NCBI RefSeq assembly: GCF_000746525.1 | Contig: NZ_CP009048.1 | Location: 4,591,501-4,655,500 of the forward strand | Reading direction: 5' to 3' | Source of the DNA: Pseudomonas alkylphenolica | GTDB taxonomy: Bacteria > Pseudomonadota > Gammaproteobacteria > Pseudomonadales > Pseudomonadaceae | DNA length: 64,000 nucleotides | Made by a program: the position numbers and the translations under genes | In this document: positions 41,713 through 51,698 of the stretch, one piece after another | Position numbering within the stretch: the stretch's first letter is position 1 | How the letters are laid out: the number at the start of each line of letters is the position of its first letter | Notes under the pieces: model-generated | The model's input: only the letters and a program-made list of their open reading frames with translations | What the model was told of the DNA's origin: nothing | Database searches by the model: none

Positions 41713-42559
41713 GCAGCTGTGCCTGCAAGCGCAGGTGTGCCTGTTCACCCGGCGCCAGGCTCAGGCTGTCACTGCTGCCACTGGCCGCCTCGACACAGAC
41801 GAAGCCCAGGGTTTCAGTGCTGCTGACGCCCATCAACGGGCGACTGCCCGGGTGCCAGACGATGGTGTCCTCGCTGTCACCGGTATCGATGCTCAGCTGT
41901 CGTTGCCAGGCCGGATCGTGCAGTTGCACGGTCGCCGCATTGGGGAACACCCGCTGACAGCCGCCATGCACCTTCAAGGCGCCCTTCTGACGGCAGGCCT
42001 GACGGTTCAAACGGTCGTAACCCTCAATGTTTTCTAGCCCAGATAGCGCTATCTCAGAAACGTCACTAATACGCCAATAGGCCAGCAGAGCATGACTCAG
42101 CTGACAAGGCTGGCTGTCCTGGTGTTCGGTACTGAGCTCAAGCTCCATGCGCTTGCCCAACCTGGCCAACAGGTCGACCTGCCAGTCGCACAGTTGCAAA
42201 CGCCATTTGAGGGTCACACCCTCTTCATCTTCACTGCTGTCGATCAGCTTCCAGTCGAGCAAGCGTGCCCAGCCGTGAGCCGGCCACATGTCTTCGCTGG
42301 GATGGCGACCGTACCAGGGCCAGCACACCGGCACACCGCCGCGGATGGCACCGACTTGTGGCCACTGCGCCGCGCACCATAGCCAAGGGCGTTCGCCCGT
42401 GGGCTGGAAGTGCAGCAACTGTGCACCCTGGCGGCTGAATACGGCCTGGCACCGGGGATGATCGATGATCAGCACATCGCGCTGCTGATAACGCTCCCAC
42501 TCAAAGGTCGGTCGCGGCCTCTGCGAGGTGAAGAAGCGTTGTAGCGGGTGCTCGGGCAT
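41705..42559 (-). CDS. D-hexose-6-phosphate mutarotase (YeaD-like)
   Basis: 284 residues, aldose-1-epimerase fold. Conserved blocks: [38 protein letters not shown] (the substrate phosphate region), HGWARLLDW (catalytic His), and [11 protein letters not shown] followed by CVEAASG. It interconverts the anomers of glucose-6-phosphate and so feeds Zwf. It lies downstream of oprB behind a REP pair. Confidence 0.9.
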   Translation of the reverse strand: MPEHPLQRFFTSQRPRPTFEWERYQQRDVLIIDHPRCQAVFSRQGAQLLHFQPTGERPWLWCAAQWPQVGAIRGGVPVCWPWYGRHPSEDMWPAHGWARLLDWKLIDSSEDEEGVTLKWRLQLCDWQVDLLARLGKRMELELSTEHQDSQPCQLSHALLAYWRISDVSEIALSGLENIEGYDRLNRQACRQKGALKVHGGCQRVFPNAATVQLHDPAWQRQLSIDTGDSEDTIVWHPGSRPLMGVSSTETLGFVCVEAASGSSDSLSLAPGEQAHLRLQAQLLS

Positions 42560-42589
42560 AACTTGAGACTCTTGTTGTTAGTTGGGGCC

Positions 42590-42648
42590 ATCGCGGGGCA
42601 AGCCCGCTCCCACAGATTATGCCGGTGGGAGCGGGCTTGCCCCGCGAT
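42590..42648. repeat. REP inverted pair
   Basis: Inverted core 42590-42613 and forward core 42625-42648, between oprB and the mutarotase gene. Confidence 0.9.
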
Positions 42649-42675
42649 AAGCTCGTAAATTTACAACATATTGCC

Positions 42676-44022
42676 TCAGAACGACGACTGAATCTTCAAA
42701 CCCGCGACCAGCGCGTTGTCCACTTCGTCCACCCCACCCGGGTGGGTGATGTACTGCAGGTTCGGACGAACAGTCAGCCAGTTGGTCACGTGGAAACCGT
42801 AGTTGAGCTCGTAGTTGTACTCGGTGGTGCGCAGCGGCGAGAACAACGGGTCTTCGTAATTGCCCACACCGTTGGCGGCATTGAGCAACTCGGCGTTTTT
42901 CTTCACGTCGTCGTTGACATGGATACGGGCAAAACCGATGCCGATGTCATCCTTCGGACGCGCATCGAACGGGCCTTTGTAGACAAACATCAACGACTGG
43001 TAGTTGTCGATGAAGTTGGTGTCCTTGTCATGGAAGGTGGCGTTTGCCGCGATGTTCAGGCCACGGCTGGCATCGCCGTTATGGCGGGTGAGTTGCTGTT
43101 GCGCGACAAACCAGTAGCCATGCTTGCTGTCATGCACGCGATAACTGTTACCCGTGGTCGCCGCATCCTGGCCGTTGTCATCTTCACGCACATCATCGGC
43201 GTCGGCCGTACTCTTGTAGTAACCCACACGGTATTCGCCCGGCAGGCTGTTGATTTTCGGTGACCAGACCAGCTCGACCGGCAAAACCGTACCGGCGGTA
43301 CCACTGCCGCTGAGCTTGAAGCCGTTGCCGTGCTCCAGCTGAGAGGGGTTCTGGTTGTACGCCCCGACTTGCGCATAGAGCTCATCGTTGATGTTGTACT
43401 TGAAGCGGATCGCCGCCTGGCTGACCGGCCAGTTGTACCAAATGTTAGTGGCCCAGTTACCCACCTGGGAGCCACAGAACGCCAGGTTCTGGAAATCGCA
43501 CGGGAAGGTATTGAAGTCTTCGCCTTCGCCGAAGTAACCGGCCTTGATGTCGAGTTTGTTGTCGAAGAACTGATGCTGAATCCACAGCTGGGTCAGACGC
43601 ACCATATGCCCCCGGCCGTAGACTTCCTGCGATGAGCTCAAGGTGCCGGCACGCGGGTCGCCAATGCGGTCATTGGAAATGTTCTCGCCGTTACGGTTGG
43701 TCAGCTGAATCTTGGCCTGGGTGTTGTCCCAGCCCAGCAGCTTTTGCAGATCCAGCGCGGCCCCCAGGCCGAACTGGTCGCTGTAGCGTGCAGTCTTGTC
43801 ATCGTTGAAGCCGCCATCGAGGTTTGCGCCAACTTCACCAACGTAGTCGATTTTGATGTCGACGCCCTGCTCCAGCAGTTCGGTACGGGTACCGCCCCAG
43901 TCGCCGGTCATCCATTGCGACTCCGGGGCAAAGGCATCGGCAGCCTGCGCCCCGCAGCTGACCCCGAGCGCCGCCAGCAAGGTCAGCGGCGCCAGCGGCT
44001 TGATGTGTTTGAAGTGATCCAT
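42676..44022 (-). CDS. oprB: Carbohydrate-selective porin OprB
   Basis: 448 residues from ATG 44022. The signal peptide (LAPLTLLAALGVSCGAQAAD) is followed by the OprB beta-barrel start SQWMTGDWGGTRTELLEQGV and alternating amphipathic strands. It ends AGLKIQSSF with the terminal Phe needed for outer-membrane assembly. It lets glucose across the outer membrane. Downstream of gtsD on the same strand (54-base gap), so it belongs to the glucose uptake operon. Confidence 0.95.
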   Translation of the reverse strand: MDHFKHIKPLAPLTLLAALGVSCGAQAADAFAPESQWMTGDWGGTRTELLEQGVDIKIDYVGEVGANLDGGFNDDKTARYSDQFGLGAALDLQKLLGWDNTQAKIQLTNRNGENISNDRIGDPRAGTLSSSQEVYGRGHMVRLTQLWIQHQFFDNKLDIKAGYFGEGEDFNTFPCDFQNLAFCGSQVGNWATNIWYNWPVSQAAIRFKYNINDELYAQVGAYNQNPSQLEHGNGFKLSGSGTAGTVLPVELVWSPKINSLPGEYRVGYYKSTADADDVREDDNGQDAATTGNSYRVHDSKHGYWFVAQQQLTRHNGDASRGLNIAANATFHDKDTNFIDNYQSLMFVYKGPFDARPKDDIGIGFARIHVNDDVKKNAELLNAANGVGNYEDPLFSPLRTTEYNYELNYGFHVTNWLTVRPNLQYITHPGGVDEVDNALVAGLKIQSSF

Positions 44023-44076
44023 CCCTTGTTTCCTCGTTTTATTGTTCTTGATAGGCATGTACGACTTACAACCAAT

Positions 44077-45234
44077 TCAACGACCCTTGAATTGCGCGAC
44101 ATTGTCCTGGCCGGACTGCGGTGGCGTGACCTTCACCCCCAGGCGCTCGCCAGTGGCGGCATCGAACAACAGCACCCGGGCCGGATCGAACTGCAGGTTC
44201 AGGGTGTCGCCCACCTGGGTCGCCACATCCGGCGCCAGGCGGCAGCAGACCTTGGTCTGGTTGAGGGTGACGAACACCAGCAGGTCCGGGCCGGTCGGCT
44301 CGGTGATCTGCACCTCGGCGCGAATGCTCGGCAGGCCATTGGCCTGAGCCGGGGCCAGGGCGATCTGCTCAGGACGAATGCCGAGGATCACTTCACGCTC
44401 CTCAAGGCCGTCATCACTGATTCCCAAGGGTAGTTCGCAGCGCGCCTGACCACTGTCGAGCAGAGCCTGCAAACGCCCGTCCTTGCGCTGTAGACGCAGC
44501 GGAATAAAGTTCATCGGTGGCGAGCCGATGAAGCTGGCGACAAACAGATTGGCCGGATCGTTGTAGATCTGCTGCGGTGTACCGAACTGCTGGATCAGGC
44601 CGTCCTTCATCACCGCCACCTTGTCACCGAGAGTCATGGCTTCGATCTGATCGTGGGTGACATACACCGTGGTGGTCTTCAGGCGCTGGTGCATCAGCTT
44701 GATCTCGGTGCGCATCTCCACCCGCAGCTTGGCATCGAGGTTGGACAACGGCTCGTCGAACAAATAGATCTTCGGCCGCCGCGCCAGCGCCCGGCCCATG
44801 GCCACGCGTTGCTGCTGGCCGCCGGAGAGCTGGCCGGGCTTACGCGTCAGCAGGTGCTCGATCTGCAGCAGCTTGGCCACCCGCGCCACTTCCTCATCGA
44901 TCGCCGCCGCAGGCATCTTGCGCATCTTCAGGCCGAAGGCGATGTTGTCGCGCACGTTCATGGTCGGGTACAGCGCGTACGACTGAAAGACCATGGCGAT
45001 ATCGCGGTCCTTGGGGCTCATGCCGCTGATGTCGGCAGCGTCCACCAGGATCGCCCCGCCGCTGATCTGTTCGAGACCGGCAATGCAGTTCATTAAAGTC
45101 GACTTGCCGCAGCCGGATGGGCCGACAAGAATCAGGAACTCCCCGGAGTCGATCGACAGGTCGATATGCTTCAAGGTATCCGGCAGACCGCTGCCGTAGG
45201 TCTTGTTGACGTTGCGCAGTTCAAGCGTTGCCAT
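44077..45234 (-). CDS. gtsD: Glucose ABC transporter ATP-binding protein
   Basis: 385 residues, MalK/UgpC-type. Walker [10 protein letters not shown], signature [15 protein letters not shown], Walker [12 protein letters not shown] and switch His VYVTHD are present. A C-terminal TOBE regulatory domain begins around residue 240. It powers the GtsBC permease. Six bases downstream of gtsC. Confidence 0.95.
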   Translation of the reverse strand: MATLELRNVNKTYGSGLPDTLKHIDLSIDSGEFLILVGPSGCGKSTLMNCIAGLEQISGGAILVDAADISGMSPKDRDIAMVFQSYALYPTMNVRDNIAFGLKMRKMPAAAIDEEVARVAKLLQIEHLLTRKPGQLSGGQQQRVAMGRALARRPKIYLFDEPLSNLDAKLRVEMRTEIKLMHQRLKTTTVYVTHDQIEAMTLGDKVAVMKDGLIQQFGTPQQIYNDPANLFVASFIGSPPMNFIPLRLQRKDGRLQALLDSGQARCELPLGISDDGLEEREVILGIRPEQIALAPAQANGLPSIRAEVQITEPTGPDLLVFVTLNQTKVCCRLAPDVATQVGDTLNLQFDPARVLLFDAATGERLGVKVTPPQSGQDNVAQFKGR

Positions 45235-45240
45235 GTTGTT

Positions 45241-46086
45241 TCACCCCTTGACCGCGCCGGCCGTAAGCCCACGCAGGAAATACTTGCCAGCCAGCACATA
45301 GACCAACAGGGTCGGTAACCCGGCGATCATCGCCGCCGCCATGTCGACGTTGTATTCCTTGACCCCGGTGCTGGTGTTGACCAGGTTGTTCAGGGCCACG
45401 GTGATCGGTTGCGCGTCGCCACTGGCGAACACCACACCGAAGAGAAAGTCGTTCCAGATCTGGGTGAACTGCCAGATCAGGCAGACCATGATGATCGGCA
45501 CCGACATCGGCAGCAGGATGCGCCCGAAGATGGTGAAGAACCCCGCCCCGTCCAGCCGCGCCGCGCGTACCAGGGCATCCGGCACGCTGCAGTAGTAGTT
45601 GCGGAAGAACAGCGTGGTGAACGCCAGGCCGTAGACGATGTGCACCAGCACCAGGCCGCTGGTGGTGCTGGCCAGACCGAGCTTGCCGAGAGTGAAGGAG
45701 GCTGGCAGCAGCACGGTCTGGAATGGCAGGAAGCAGCCGAACAGCAACAGCCCGAAGAACAGCTGCGAGCCACGAAAGCGCCACATCGACAGGACGTAGC
45801 CGTTAAGTGCCCCGAGCAATGTCGAGATCAGCACCGCCGGAATAGTGATTTTCACCGAGTTCCAGAAGTAGCCGCCCACCGTGTCCCAGGCCTTGATCCA
45901 GCCGATGCCGGTAATCACTTCAGGCCAGCTCAGCAGGTTGCCGGTGCGGATGTCATCCGGCGATTTGAAGCTGGTCAGCAGCATCACGATCAGCGGAATC
46001 AGGTACAGCGCGCAGGCCAGCAACAGCGTGGCGTAGATGGCGATCCGGCTGAAGTTGAAAGTACGCGGTGCCAGGGTTCTAGTCAT
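45241..46086 (-). CDS. gtsC: Glucose ABC transporter permease
   Basis: 281 residues with six membrane segments. The EAA loop that contacts the ATPase reads VRAARLDGAGFFTIFGRILLPM. The start overlaps the end of gtsB by 8 bases. Forms the heterodimeric inner-membrane channel with GtsB. Confidence 0.94.
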   Translation of the reverse strand: MTRTLAPRTFNFSRIAIYATLLLACALYLIPLIVMLLTSFKSPDDIRTGNLLSWPEVITGIGWIKAWDTVGGYFWNSVKITIPAVLISTLLGALNGYVLSMWRFRGSQLFFGLLLFGCFLPFQTVLLPASFTLGKLGLASTTSGLVLVHIVYGLAFTTLFFRNYYCSVPDALVRAARLDGAGFFTIFGRILLPMSVPIIMVCLIWQFTQIWNDFLFGVVFASGDAQPITVALNNLVNTSTGVKEYNVDMAAAMIAGLPTLLVYVLAGKYFLRGLTAGAVKG

Positions 46087-46987
46087 GGCGCTTGTTCCTC
46101 AGTTCCGAATACAGGTATGGCACCAGGATCGACAGGATCGCGCCGAGCATCAGGATCGCACTGGCCGAGCCCATGCCCATCTGGCCGCGGCTGAAGGTGA
46201 AGGAGTACATGAACATTGCCGGCAGGTCCGAGGCGTACCCCGGCCCGCCTGCGGTCATCGCCGCAACCAGGTCGAAGCTCTTGATGGCGATGTGGGCGAG
46301 GATCATCAGCGCACTGAAGAACACCGGGCGCAGGCTCGGCAGGACGATGCGCAGGTAGATGCTCGGCAGACTGGCACCATCGACCTGCGCGGCGCGGATG
46401 ATCGACTGATCGACGCTGCGCAGCCCCGCCAGGAACAGCGCCATGACAAAGCCCGAGGCTTGCCACACCGCCGCGATCACCAGGCAGTAGACGACCCGGT
46501 CCGGGTCCACCAGCCAGTCCAGACGAAAGCCTTCCCAGCCCCAGTCACGGAGCATCTTGTCCAGGCCCAGGCCGGGGTTGAGCAGCCATTTCCAGGCGGT
46601 ACCGGTGACGATCATCGACAGCGCCATGGGGTACAGGTAAACCGTGCGGATAAAGCCTTCACGGCGAATCCGCTGGTCGAGCAGGACCGCCAGCAGTACG
46701 CCGATCACCAGGCTGATGGCGATGAACAGACCACCGAACACCAGCAGGTTCTTGCTCGCTACCCACCAGCGGTCGTTTTCCATCAGCCGCGCGTATTGCG
46801 CCAGGCCTACCCACTTGTAGCTGGGCATGAAGCTGGAGTTGGTAAAGGAGAGGATGAAGGTCCAGAAGATGTAGCCATAAAAGCCCACCAGGACAATCAG
46901 CATGCTCGGCGCCAGTACCAGTTTCGGTAGCCAGCGTTGCAAGGCGTCGAAGGGCGAGGCCTTGTTGAGAGTGGCAACAGTGCTCAT
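46079..46987 (-). CDS. gtsB: Glucose ABC transporter permease
   Basis: 302 residues with six membrane segments. The EAA motif reads IRAAQVDGASLPSIYLRIVLPSL. AAG-GAGG upstream (in ataaggaggtct read on the other strand context) does not give a clear ribosome site, but the MSTVATLNKA start is family-typical. Separated from gtsA by a REP pair. Confidence 0.93.
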   Translation of the reverse strand: MSTVATLNKASPFDALQRWLPKLVLAPSMLIVLVGFYGYIFWTFILSFTNSSFMPSYKWVGLAQYARLMENDRWWVASKNLLVFGGLFIAISLVIGVLLAVLLDQRIRREGFIRTVYLYPMALSMIVTGTAWKWLLNPGLGLDKMLRDWGWEGFRLDWLVDPDRVVYCLVIAAVWQASGFVMALFLAGLRSVDQSIIRAAQVDGASLPSIYLRIVLPSLRPVFFSALMILAHIAIKSFDLVAAMTAGGPGYASDLPAMFMYSFTFSRGQMGMGSASAILMLGAILSILVPYLYSELRNKRHD

Positions 46988-47009
46988 AAGGAGGTCTCGT
47001 GTGGTGATT

Positions 47010-47068
47010 ATCGCGGGGCAAGCCCGCTCCCACAGTGGTCACCGGTGGGAGCGGGCTTGCCCCGCGAA
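47010..47068. repeat. REP inverted pair inside the gts operon
   Basis: Inverted core 47010-47033 and forward core 47045-47068 between gtsA and gtsB, in a 96-base gap. In transcripts it would form a stable hairpin just after gtsA. Confidence 0.92.
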
Positions 47069-47083
47069 GAGGCCAGCAAACCT

Positions 47084-48346
47084 TTATTTGGCCGACTTGA
47101 TCGCCGAATTCAGCTGTTTGACCGCCGTCGCGGGATCCGCTTTCGGGTCATTGAGGAAGTTGGTCACCACATCGAAGATCGCCCCCTGTACCGCCAGGGT
47201 CGTCGCCATGTTGTGGGCCATGCTCGGTTGCAGGCCATCGCCTTTTTCAGCGTCTTTGAAGTCCACCGCCGACTTCTGCGTGCAGGCGTCGAACTGGCTC
47301 ATGTCCATGTCCTGACGCACCGGCAGCGAGCCTTTGTTCTGGTTGAACACGGTCTGGAACTGCGGTTCCAGGGCAACCTTGGCCAGGTCGTTCTGGGCCT
47401 TGATGTCGTTTTCGTTCTTGAGCTTGAACATCGCCAGCGAGTCGATGTTGTAGGCGAAGCTGCCCTGGGTGCCAGGGAACGCCACACACTGGTAATCCTT
47501 GCCGGCGACCTTGCCGGCAGCCGTCCATTCGCTCTTGGCCCAGTCGCCCATGATCTGCATGCCGGCTTTGCCGTTGATGACTTCGGCAGCGGCGATATTC
47601 CAGTCACGCCCGGCACGGTTGGGGTCCATGTAGGTGCCCAGACGTTGCAAGGTTTTGAACACTTCGATCATTGGCGCGCCGGTCAGGGTCTTTTCATCCA
47701 GCTCGACGAAGGCGGCGTGATAGCCCTTGGGGCCAAGGATGCTCAGGGCCAGGTCCTCGAACACCGTGCTGTCCTGCCACGGCTGGCCGCCATGGGCCAG
47801 GGGGATGAAGCCGGCGGCCTTGAGCTTGTCGGCAGCGGCGAAGAGTTCATCGAGGGTGGTCGGCACCTTGGCGCCGGCCTTGTCGAACACTTGCGGGTTG
47901 ATCCACAGCCAGTTGACCCGGTGGATGTTCACCGGCACCGCCACGTAGTGACCGTCGTACTTCATGATCTCGGCGACTTTCTGCGGCAGCAGGGCGTCCC
48001 AGTTGTTGGCTCTGGACACCTCATCGAGCTCGGTCAGCAAACCCAGCGCACCCCACTCCTGGATGTCCGGCCCCTTGATCTGCGCCGCGGCGGGCGGGTT
48101 GCCGGAAATGGCGCGGGTCTTGAGCACGGTCATGGCTGCGGCGCCGCCACCACCGGCCACGGCGTTGTCTTTCCAGATAAAGCCGTCTTTCTGCACCTGG
48201 GCCTTGAGGGTTTCAACAGCCTTGGCTTCGCCACCGGAAGTCCACCAGTGCAGGACTTCGACAGTACCGGTATCGGCGGCCATAGCGCTCAGCGGCAACA
48301 AGGAGGCGAGAGAAACAACAGCGGCGAGGCGATTGATCGCATTCAT
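47084..48346 (-). CDS. gtsA: Glucose ABC transporter periplasmic binding protein
   Basis: 420 residues from ATG 48346. The signal peptide ends at [11 protein letters not shown]. The mature protein is an SBP_bac_1 sugar-binding protein beginning [20 protein letters not shown], with [19 protein letters not shown] and [15 protein letters not shown]. It captures glucose for GtsBCD. First gene of the operon; the GtrS/GltR two-component genes lie immediately upstream on the same strand. Confidence 0.95.
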   Translation of the reverse strand: MNAINRLAAVVSLASLLPLSAMAADTGTVEVLHWWTSGGEAKAVETLKAQVQKDGFIWKDNAVAGGGGAAAMTVLKTRAISGNPPAAAQIKGPDIQEWGALGLLTELDEVSRANNWDALLPQKVAEIMKYDGHYVAVPVNIHRVNWLWINPQVFDKAGAKVPTTLDELFAAADKLKAAGFIPLAHGGQPWQDSTVFEDLALSILGPKGYHAAFVELDEKTLTGAPMIEVFKTLQRLGTYMDPNRAGRDWNIAAAEVINGKAGMQIMGDWAKSEWTAAGKVAGKDYQCVAFPGTQGSFAYNIDSLAMFKLKNENDIKAQNDLAKVALEPQFQTVFNQNKGSLPVRQDMDMSQFDACTQKSAVDFKDAEKGDGLQPSMAHNMATTLAVQGAIFDVVTNFLNDPKADPATAVKQLNSAIKSAK

Positions 48347-48450
48347 CGGGCGGAACCTTTTCTTGTTGTTATGCAGGTGCAAGTCGTGGTGCTTGCGCTT
48401 GCATCGGAGTCTAACCAGGCGCTGGAGGGGCCGAGGTAACGAAGGGATGT

Positions 48451-48478
48451 GCGAATGTCACAAGCTGGTGACATTCGC
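48451..48478. promoter_or_regulatory. Perfect 11-bp inverted repeat upstream of gtsA
   Basis: gcgaatgtcac (48451-48461), loop aagctg, gtgacattcgc (48468-48478). It lies 12 bases past the gtrS stop and about 105 bases upstream of gtsA. With no T-run it could be a GltR operator for gtsA or a processing hairpin. Confidence 0.55.
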
Positions 48479-48490
48479 CTGACCTAGGTG

Positions 48491-49975
48491 TCAGTCGCTG
48501 CTGCGCGGCAGGCTCAAGGTCACCCGCAAACCGCCGCCCTGCAGGTTGCGCAAGCTCACTTCGCCGCCGTGGCTGTGGGCAATGTTGCGCGCGATTCCCA
48601 GGCCCAGGCCGTAGCCCTGCTGCTGCCCGGCCAGACGAAAATGCGGTTCGAAAACCTGCTCCAGACGCTGCTCGGGCACCCCCGGGCCTTCATCGTCCAC
48701 CTGCAGGACGAAGCCTGATTCGCTGTCGAGCACGCGCAGGTGCGCACGCTCGCCGTACTTCAGGGCATTGTCGATCAGGTTGCCCATGCAGCGGCGCAGC
48801 GCCAGCGGCTTGCCCGGGTACGGGGCTAGCGCCCTGCCCTGCACGGTAACGCGGGCACTGGCCAGATAAGGCTCGACCAGGCAATCGAGGGCATGGTTGA
48901 GGTCGATCGGCTCGATGTTCTCGTGGATATCCGTGTCCTTCACACACTGCAGCGCGCCTTTGACCAGCATCTCCAGCTCGTCCAGGTCGCGACTGAATTT
49001 CGCCTGCTGCTGCTCGTCTTCAAGCAACTCGACGCGCAGGCGCAGGCGGGTAATCGGTGTGCGCAAGTCATGGGAAATGGCACTGAACAACTGGCTGCGT
49101 TCGGTCAGGTAGCGACTGATGCGCTCACGCATGGCATTGAACGCCCGGCCGACTTCAACCACCTCACTGCCACCACCTTCCAGCACCGGCTCGACATCAG
49201 CGCCCAGCGACATCTCCCGCGCCGCCCGCGCCAGACGTTTGAGCGGACGGCTCTGCCAATGCACCAGCAAGCCGATGAACAGCAGCAGAAAGAAGCTGGT
49301 CAGGCCGATGAACCACAGCTGCTGACGTGGCAGGCCTTCGTCTTCAAGGCTGGTATAGGGCTCAGGCATCAGCGAGGCGATGTACAGCCACTCACCTTCA
49401 CCGAGGCGGATCTGGGTCACCAGTACCGGAGGATTGACCGGCTCCAGGGTCAGCGCGTAATGCGCCCAGGAGCGCGGCAGCTCATCGAGCTTCAGGCCGC
49501 TGTTGAAGATCCGCAGGTCCTGGGGGCTGACAAACTCGAGGGAAATATCCATCTGCGCGCCGAGGTGCTGGCGCAGCACTTCGTCCACTGCGTTGAGCAC
49601 CGCCTGCTTGCGCGGGGTAATCGGCAGCACCTGCATGTCCAAGGGTTTGTCGTTGAGCGAGACCACGAAGCGTGTGCCGCCCATGTTGCGTAACTGGTCC
49701 AGCACCATGGGCCGGTAGGCCACCGGCAGCGAGCGAAAGTAGCTGACGCTGGCGCTCATCGAATGGGCCAGGCTGCGGGCGCTGGCCACCAGCCCTTCGA
49801 GCTGGCTGGCGCGCAGTTGCGAAAGCCAGATCAGACTCGACAGGCCCTGGGCCAGCAACACCACCAGCAGGGTCAACAGCAGCATGCGCCCGAGCAACGA
49901 GCGTGGCAGCGGCAGACGCCAGCGCCCCTCAGTGCGCGGGCGCAACACTGGCCGCCAACAGGTAACCACTGCCAC
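48491..49975 (-). CDS. gtrS: Sensor histidine kinase GtrS
   Basis: Up to 494 residues from GTG 49975; GTG 49948 and ATG 49885 are other possible starts, and all overlap or abut the gltR end. Two membrane segments (LLLTLLVVLLAQGLSSLIWL and LWFIGLTSFFLLLFIGLLVHW) enclose a periplasmic sensor of about 180 residues. HAMP, HisKA (FSAISHDLRTPITRLRLRVE, with the phospho-His) and HATPase (NLIDNALKYGERA, VDDEGPGVP) follow. In Pseudomonas, GtrS senses ketogluconates and, with GltR, controls glucose transport genes. Confidence 0.92.
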   Translation of the reverse strand: MAVVTCWRPVLRPRTEGRWRLPLPRSLLGRMLLLTLLVVLLAQGLSSLIWLSQLRASQLEGLVASARSLAHSMSASVSYFRSLPVAYRPMVLDQLRNMGGTRFVVSLNDKPLDMQVLPITPRKQAVLNAVDEVLRQHLGAQMDISLEFVSPQDLRIFNSGLKLDELPRSWAHYALTLEPVNPPVLVTQIRLGEGEWLYIASLMPEPYTSLEDEGLPRQQLWFIGLTSFFLLLFIGLLVHWQSRPLKRLARAAREMSLGADVEPVLEGGGSEVVEVGRAFNAMRERISRYLTERSQLFSAISHDLRTPITRLRLRVELLEDEQQQAKFSRDLDELEMLVKGALQCVKDTDIHENIEPIDLNHALDCLVEPYLASARVTVQGRALAPYPGKPLALRRCMGNLIDNALKYGERAHLRVLDSESGFVLQVDDEGPGVPEQRLEQVFEPHFRLAGQQQGYGLGLGIARNIAHSHGGEVSLRNLQGGGLRVTLSLPRSSD

Positions 49976-50648
49976 GTACGGTACGAATCAGCCGCGGCGG
50001 CTTGTGCGTGTCGCGCAGGCGTTGGCGCAGGCGGCTGACCGCCATATCGACAATGCGGTCCAGAGGCATCGGTTCACGTCCACGGGTGGCGTTGCCGATG
50101 GTGTCGCGGTCGAGGATTTGCTGCGGGTGATCGAGGAACAACTTGAGCAAGGCGAAGTCGGCGCCGGAAAGAATCACCTCTTCACCGTCGCGGTGAAACA
50201 AGCGGTGACTGACCGTATCCAGGCGCCAGTCATCGAAGGCCAAGACATCGCCGCCATTGCGCTCCTGGCCGAAACCGGCGCGGCGCAGCAGGGCTTTGAT
50301 TCGTGCCTGCAGCTCACGCGGACTAAAGGGTTTACCCAGGTAGTCATCGGCGCCCAGCTCCAGGCCGATGACCCGGTCGGCTTCATCGGAACTGGCCGTG
50401 AGCATGATGATCGGCACCCGGGCCAGGCGCGGATGCTGACGCACCCAGCGGCACAGGCTGAAACCGTCTTCATCGGGCAGCATCACGTCGAGGATCACCA
50501 GGTCGCAGTCACTGTCGTCCAGGGCCTGGCGAAAGCCCTGGCCATCGGCAACCGCCTGCACGCTGAAACCTGCGCGGCTCAGGTAGGTTTGCAGCAGTTC
50601 GCGGATGTCCTGGTCATCGTCGACCAGCAGTATCGACTTGCTCACCAT
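49929..50648 (-). CDS. gltR: Response regulator GltR
   Basis: 239 residues, OmpR class. The receiver has DDD near residue 10, the phosphorylated Asp in DLVILDVMLPDEDG, Thr/Ser in LTASSDEADR and Lys in LGKPFSPREL. The C-terminal winged helix has RDTIGNATRGREPMPLDRIVDM and RTVRGSGYLLA. Upstream partner of gtrS, with overlapping ends. A REP pair separates it from glk. Confidence 0.93.
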   Translation of the reverse strand: MVSKSILLVDDDQDIRELLQTYLSRAGFSVQAVADGQGFRQALDDSDCDLVILDVMLPDEDGFSLCRWVRQHPRLARVPIIMLTASSDEADRVIGLELGADDYLGKPFSPRELQARIKALLRRAGFGQERNGGDVLAFDDWRLDTVSHRLFHRDGEEVILSGADFALLKLFLDHPQQILDRDTIGNATRGREPMPLDRIVDMAVSRLRQRLRDTHKPPRLIRTVRGSGYLLAASVAPAH

Positions 50649-50663
50649 GTAATTCCTTCGTCG

Positions 50664-50733
50664 GTGGGAGCGGGCTTGCCCCGCGATTGAGGCTTGTCAG
50701 TCATATCGTATCGCGGGGCAAGCCCGCTCCCAC
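50664..50733. repeat. REP inverted pair
   Basis: Forward core 50664-50687 and inverted core 50710-50733 in the glk/gltR gap. Confidence 0.9.
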
Positions 50734-50735
50734 CC

Positions 50736-51698
50736 TTAGGCTGTTGCCCCCAATTGTTGCAGAGCCACACCAGCTCCAAGCAAACCGGAGAACTCAGCGG
50801 TCACCAGCCACACCGGGACATTCTTGAAGTAGCCGCTCATGCAGCCTTTCGCGGCAAAGCTGTCGGCAAAACCACTGCGCAAAAACAGCTCGGCGAAGCG
50901 CGGAATGATGCCGCCGACAATGTATACCCCAGCACGCCCACCCAAGGTCAGCACATTGTTGCCGGCCACCCGCCCAAGAAAGCGACAGAACTGCTCGATC
51001 ACCGCCAGCGCCAGTGGCTCACCGGCCAGGGCTGCATCGGTAATCGCCGCAGGGCTTTGCAAGGTTGCCGGTTGCCCATCCAGCGCGCAAATGGCTTGGT
51101 ACAAACGCAACAGGCCGCCGCCGCTGAGCACGGTTTCGGCACTGACATGACCGGTTTCGCTGGCGATCTGCTCACGGATCTGCGCCTCGCGGGCGCTGCC
51201 CACCGGCAGGTCGACATGCCCACCTTCACCGGGCAATGCCATCCAGCGGCCATCCTCCAGACCGAGCAAAGTGCCCACGCCCAAGCCGGTTCCAGGGCCG
51301 ATTACCACTGCTGGGCGCCCTGCTTCAGACTCGCCAGCACACACCGTGCGGCGCTCATCGGGCTGCAGCCGGGTCATGCCCAGCGCCATCGCGGTAAAGT
51401 CATTGATCAGCAGCAGCCGCTCGATCTGCAGGGCCTTGCAGAAGGCCTGCCGACTGAGTCGCCAGTGATTGTTGGTAAAGCGAAACTCATCGCCGCTGAC
51501 CGGCCCCGCCACCGCCAGGCAGACTGCGCCAAGGTCGCCCTTGCTCAGCCCTTGTGCCTGCAGGTAGGCGCCGATGGCCTGCTCAGGGCTGGGGTAATCG
51601 GCGGTGGCGAACACCTGGACCGAGTGCATCCGGTTGTTTTCCCAGAGGGCAAAGCGGGCGTTGGTGCCACCGATATCACCGACCAGGGCGCGCTTCAT
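50736..51698 (-). CDS. glk: Glucokinase
   Basis: 320 residues, bacterial glucokinase of the ROK-unrelated Glk family. N-terminal phosphate-binding [15 protein letters not shown], the catalytic-Asp segment [24 protein letters not shown], and [13 protein letters not shown]. It phosphorylates incoming glucose. The start overlaps the edd stop by four bases (ATGA). Confidence 0.96.
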   Translation of the reverse strand: MKRALVGDIGGTNARFALWENNRMHSVQVFATADYPSPEQAIGAYLQAQGLSKGDLGAVCLAVAGPVSGDEFRFTNNHWRLSRQAFCKALQIERLLLINDFTAMALGMTRLQPDERRTVCAGESEAGRPAVVIGPGTGLGVGTLLGLEDGRWMALPGEGGHVDLPVGSAREAQIREQIASETGHVSAETVLSGGGLLRLYQAICALDGQPATLQSPAAITDAALAGEPLALAVIEQFCRFLGRVAGNNVLTLGGRAGVYIVGGIIPRFAELFLRSGFADSFAAKGCMSGYFKNVPVWLVTAEFSGLLGAGVALQQLGATA

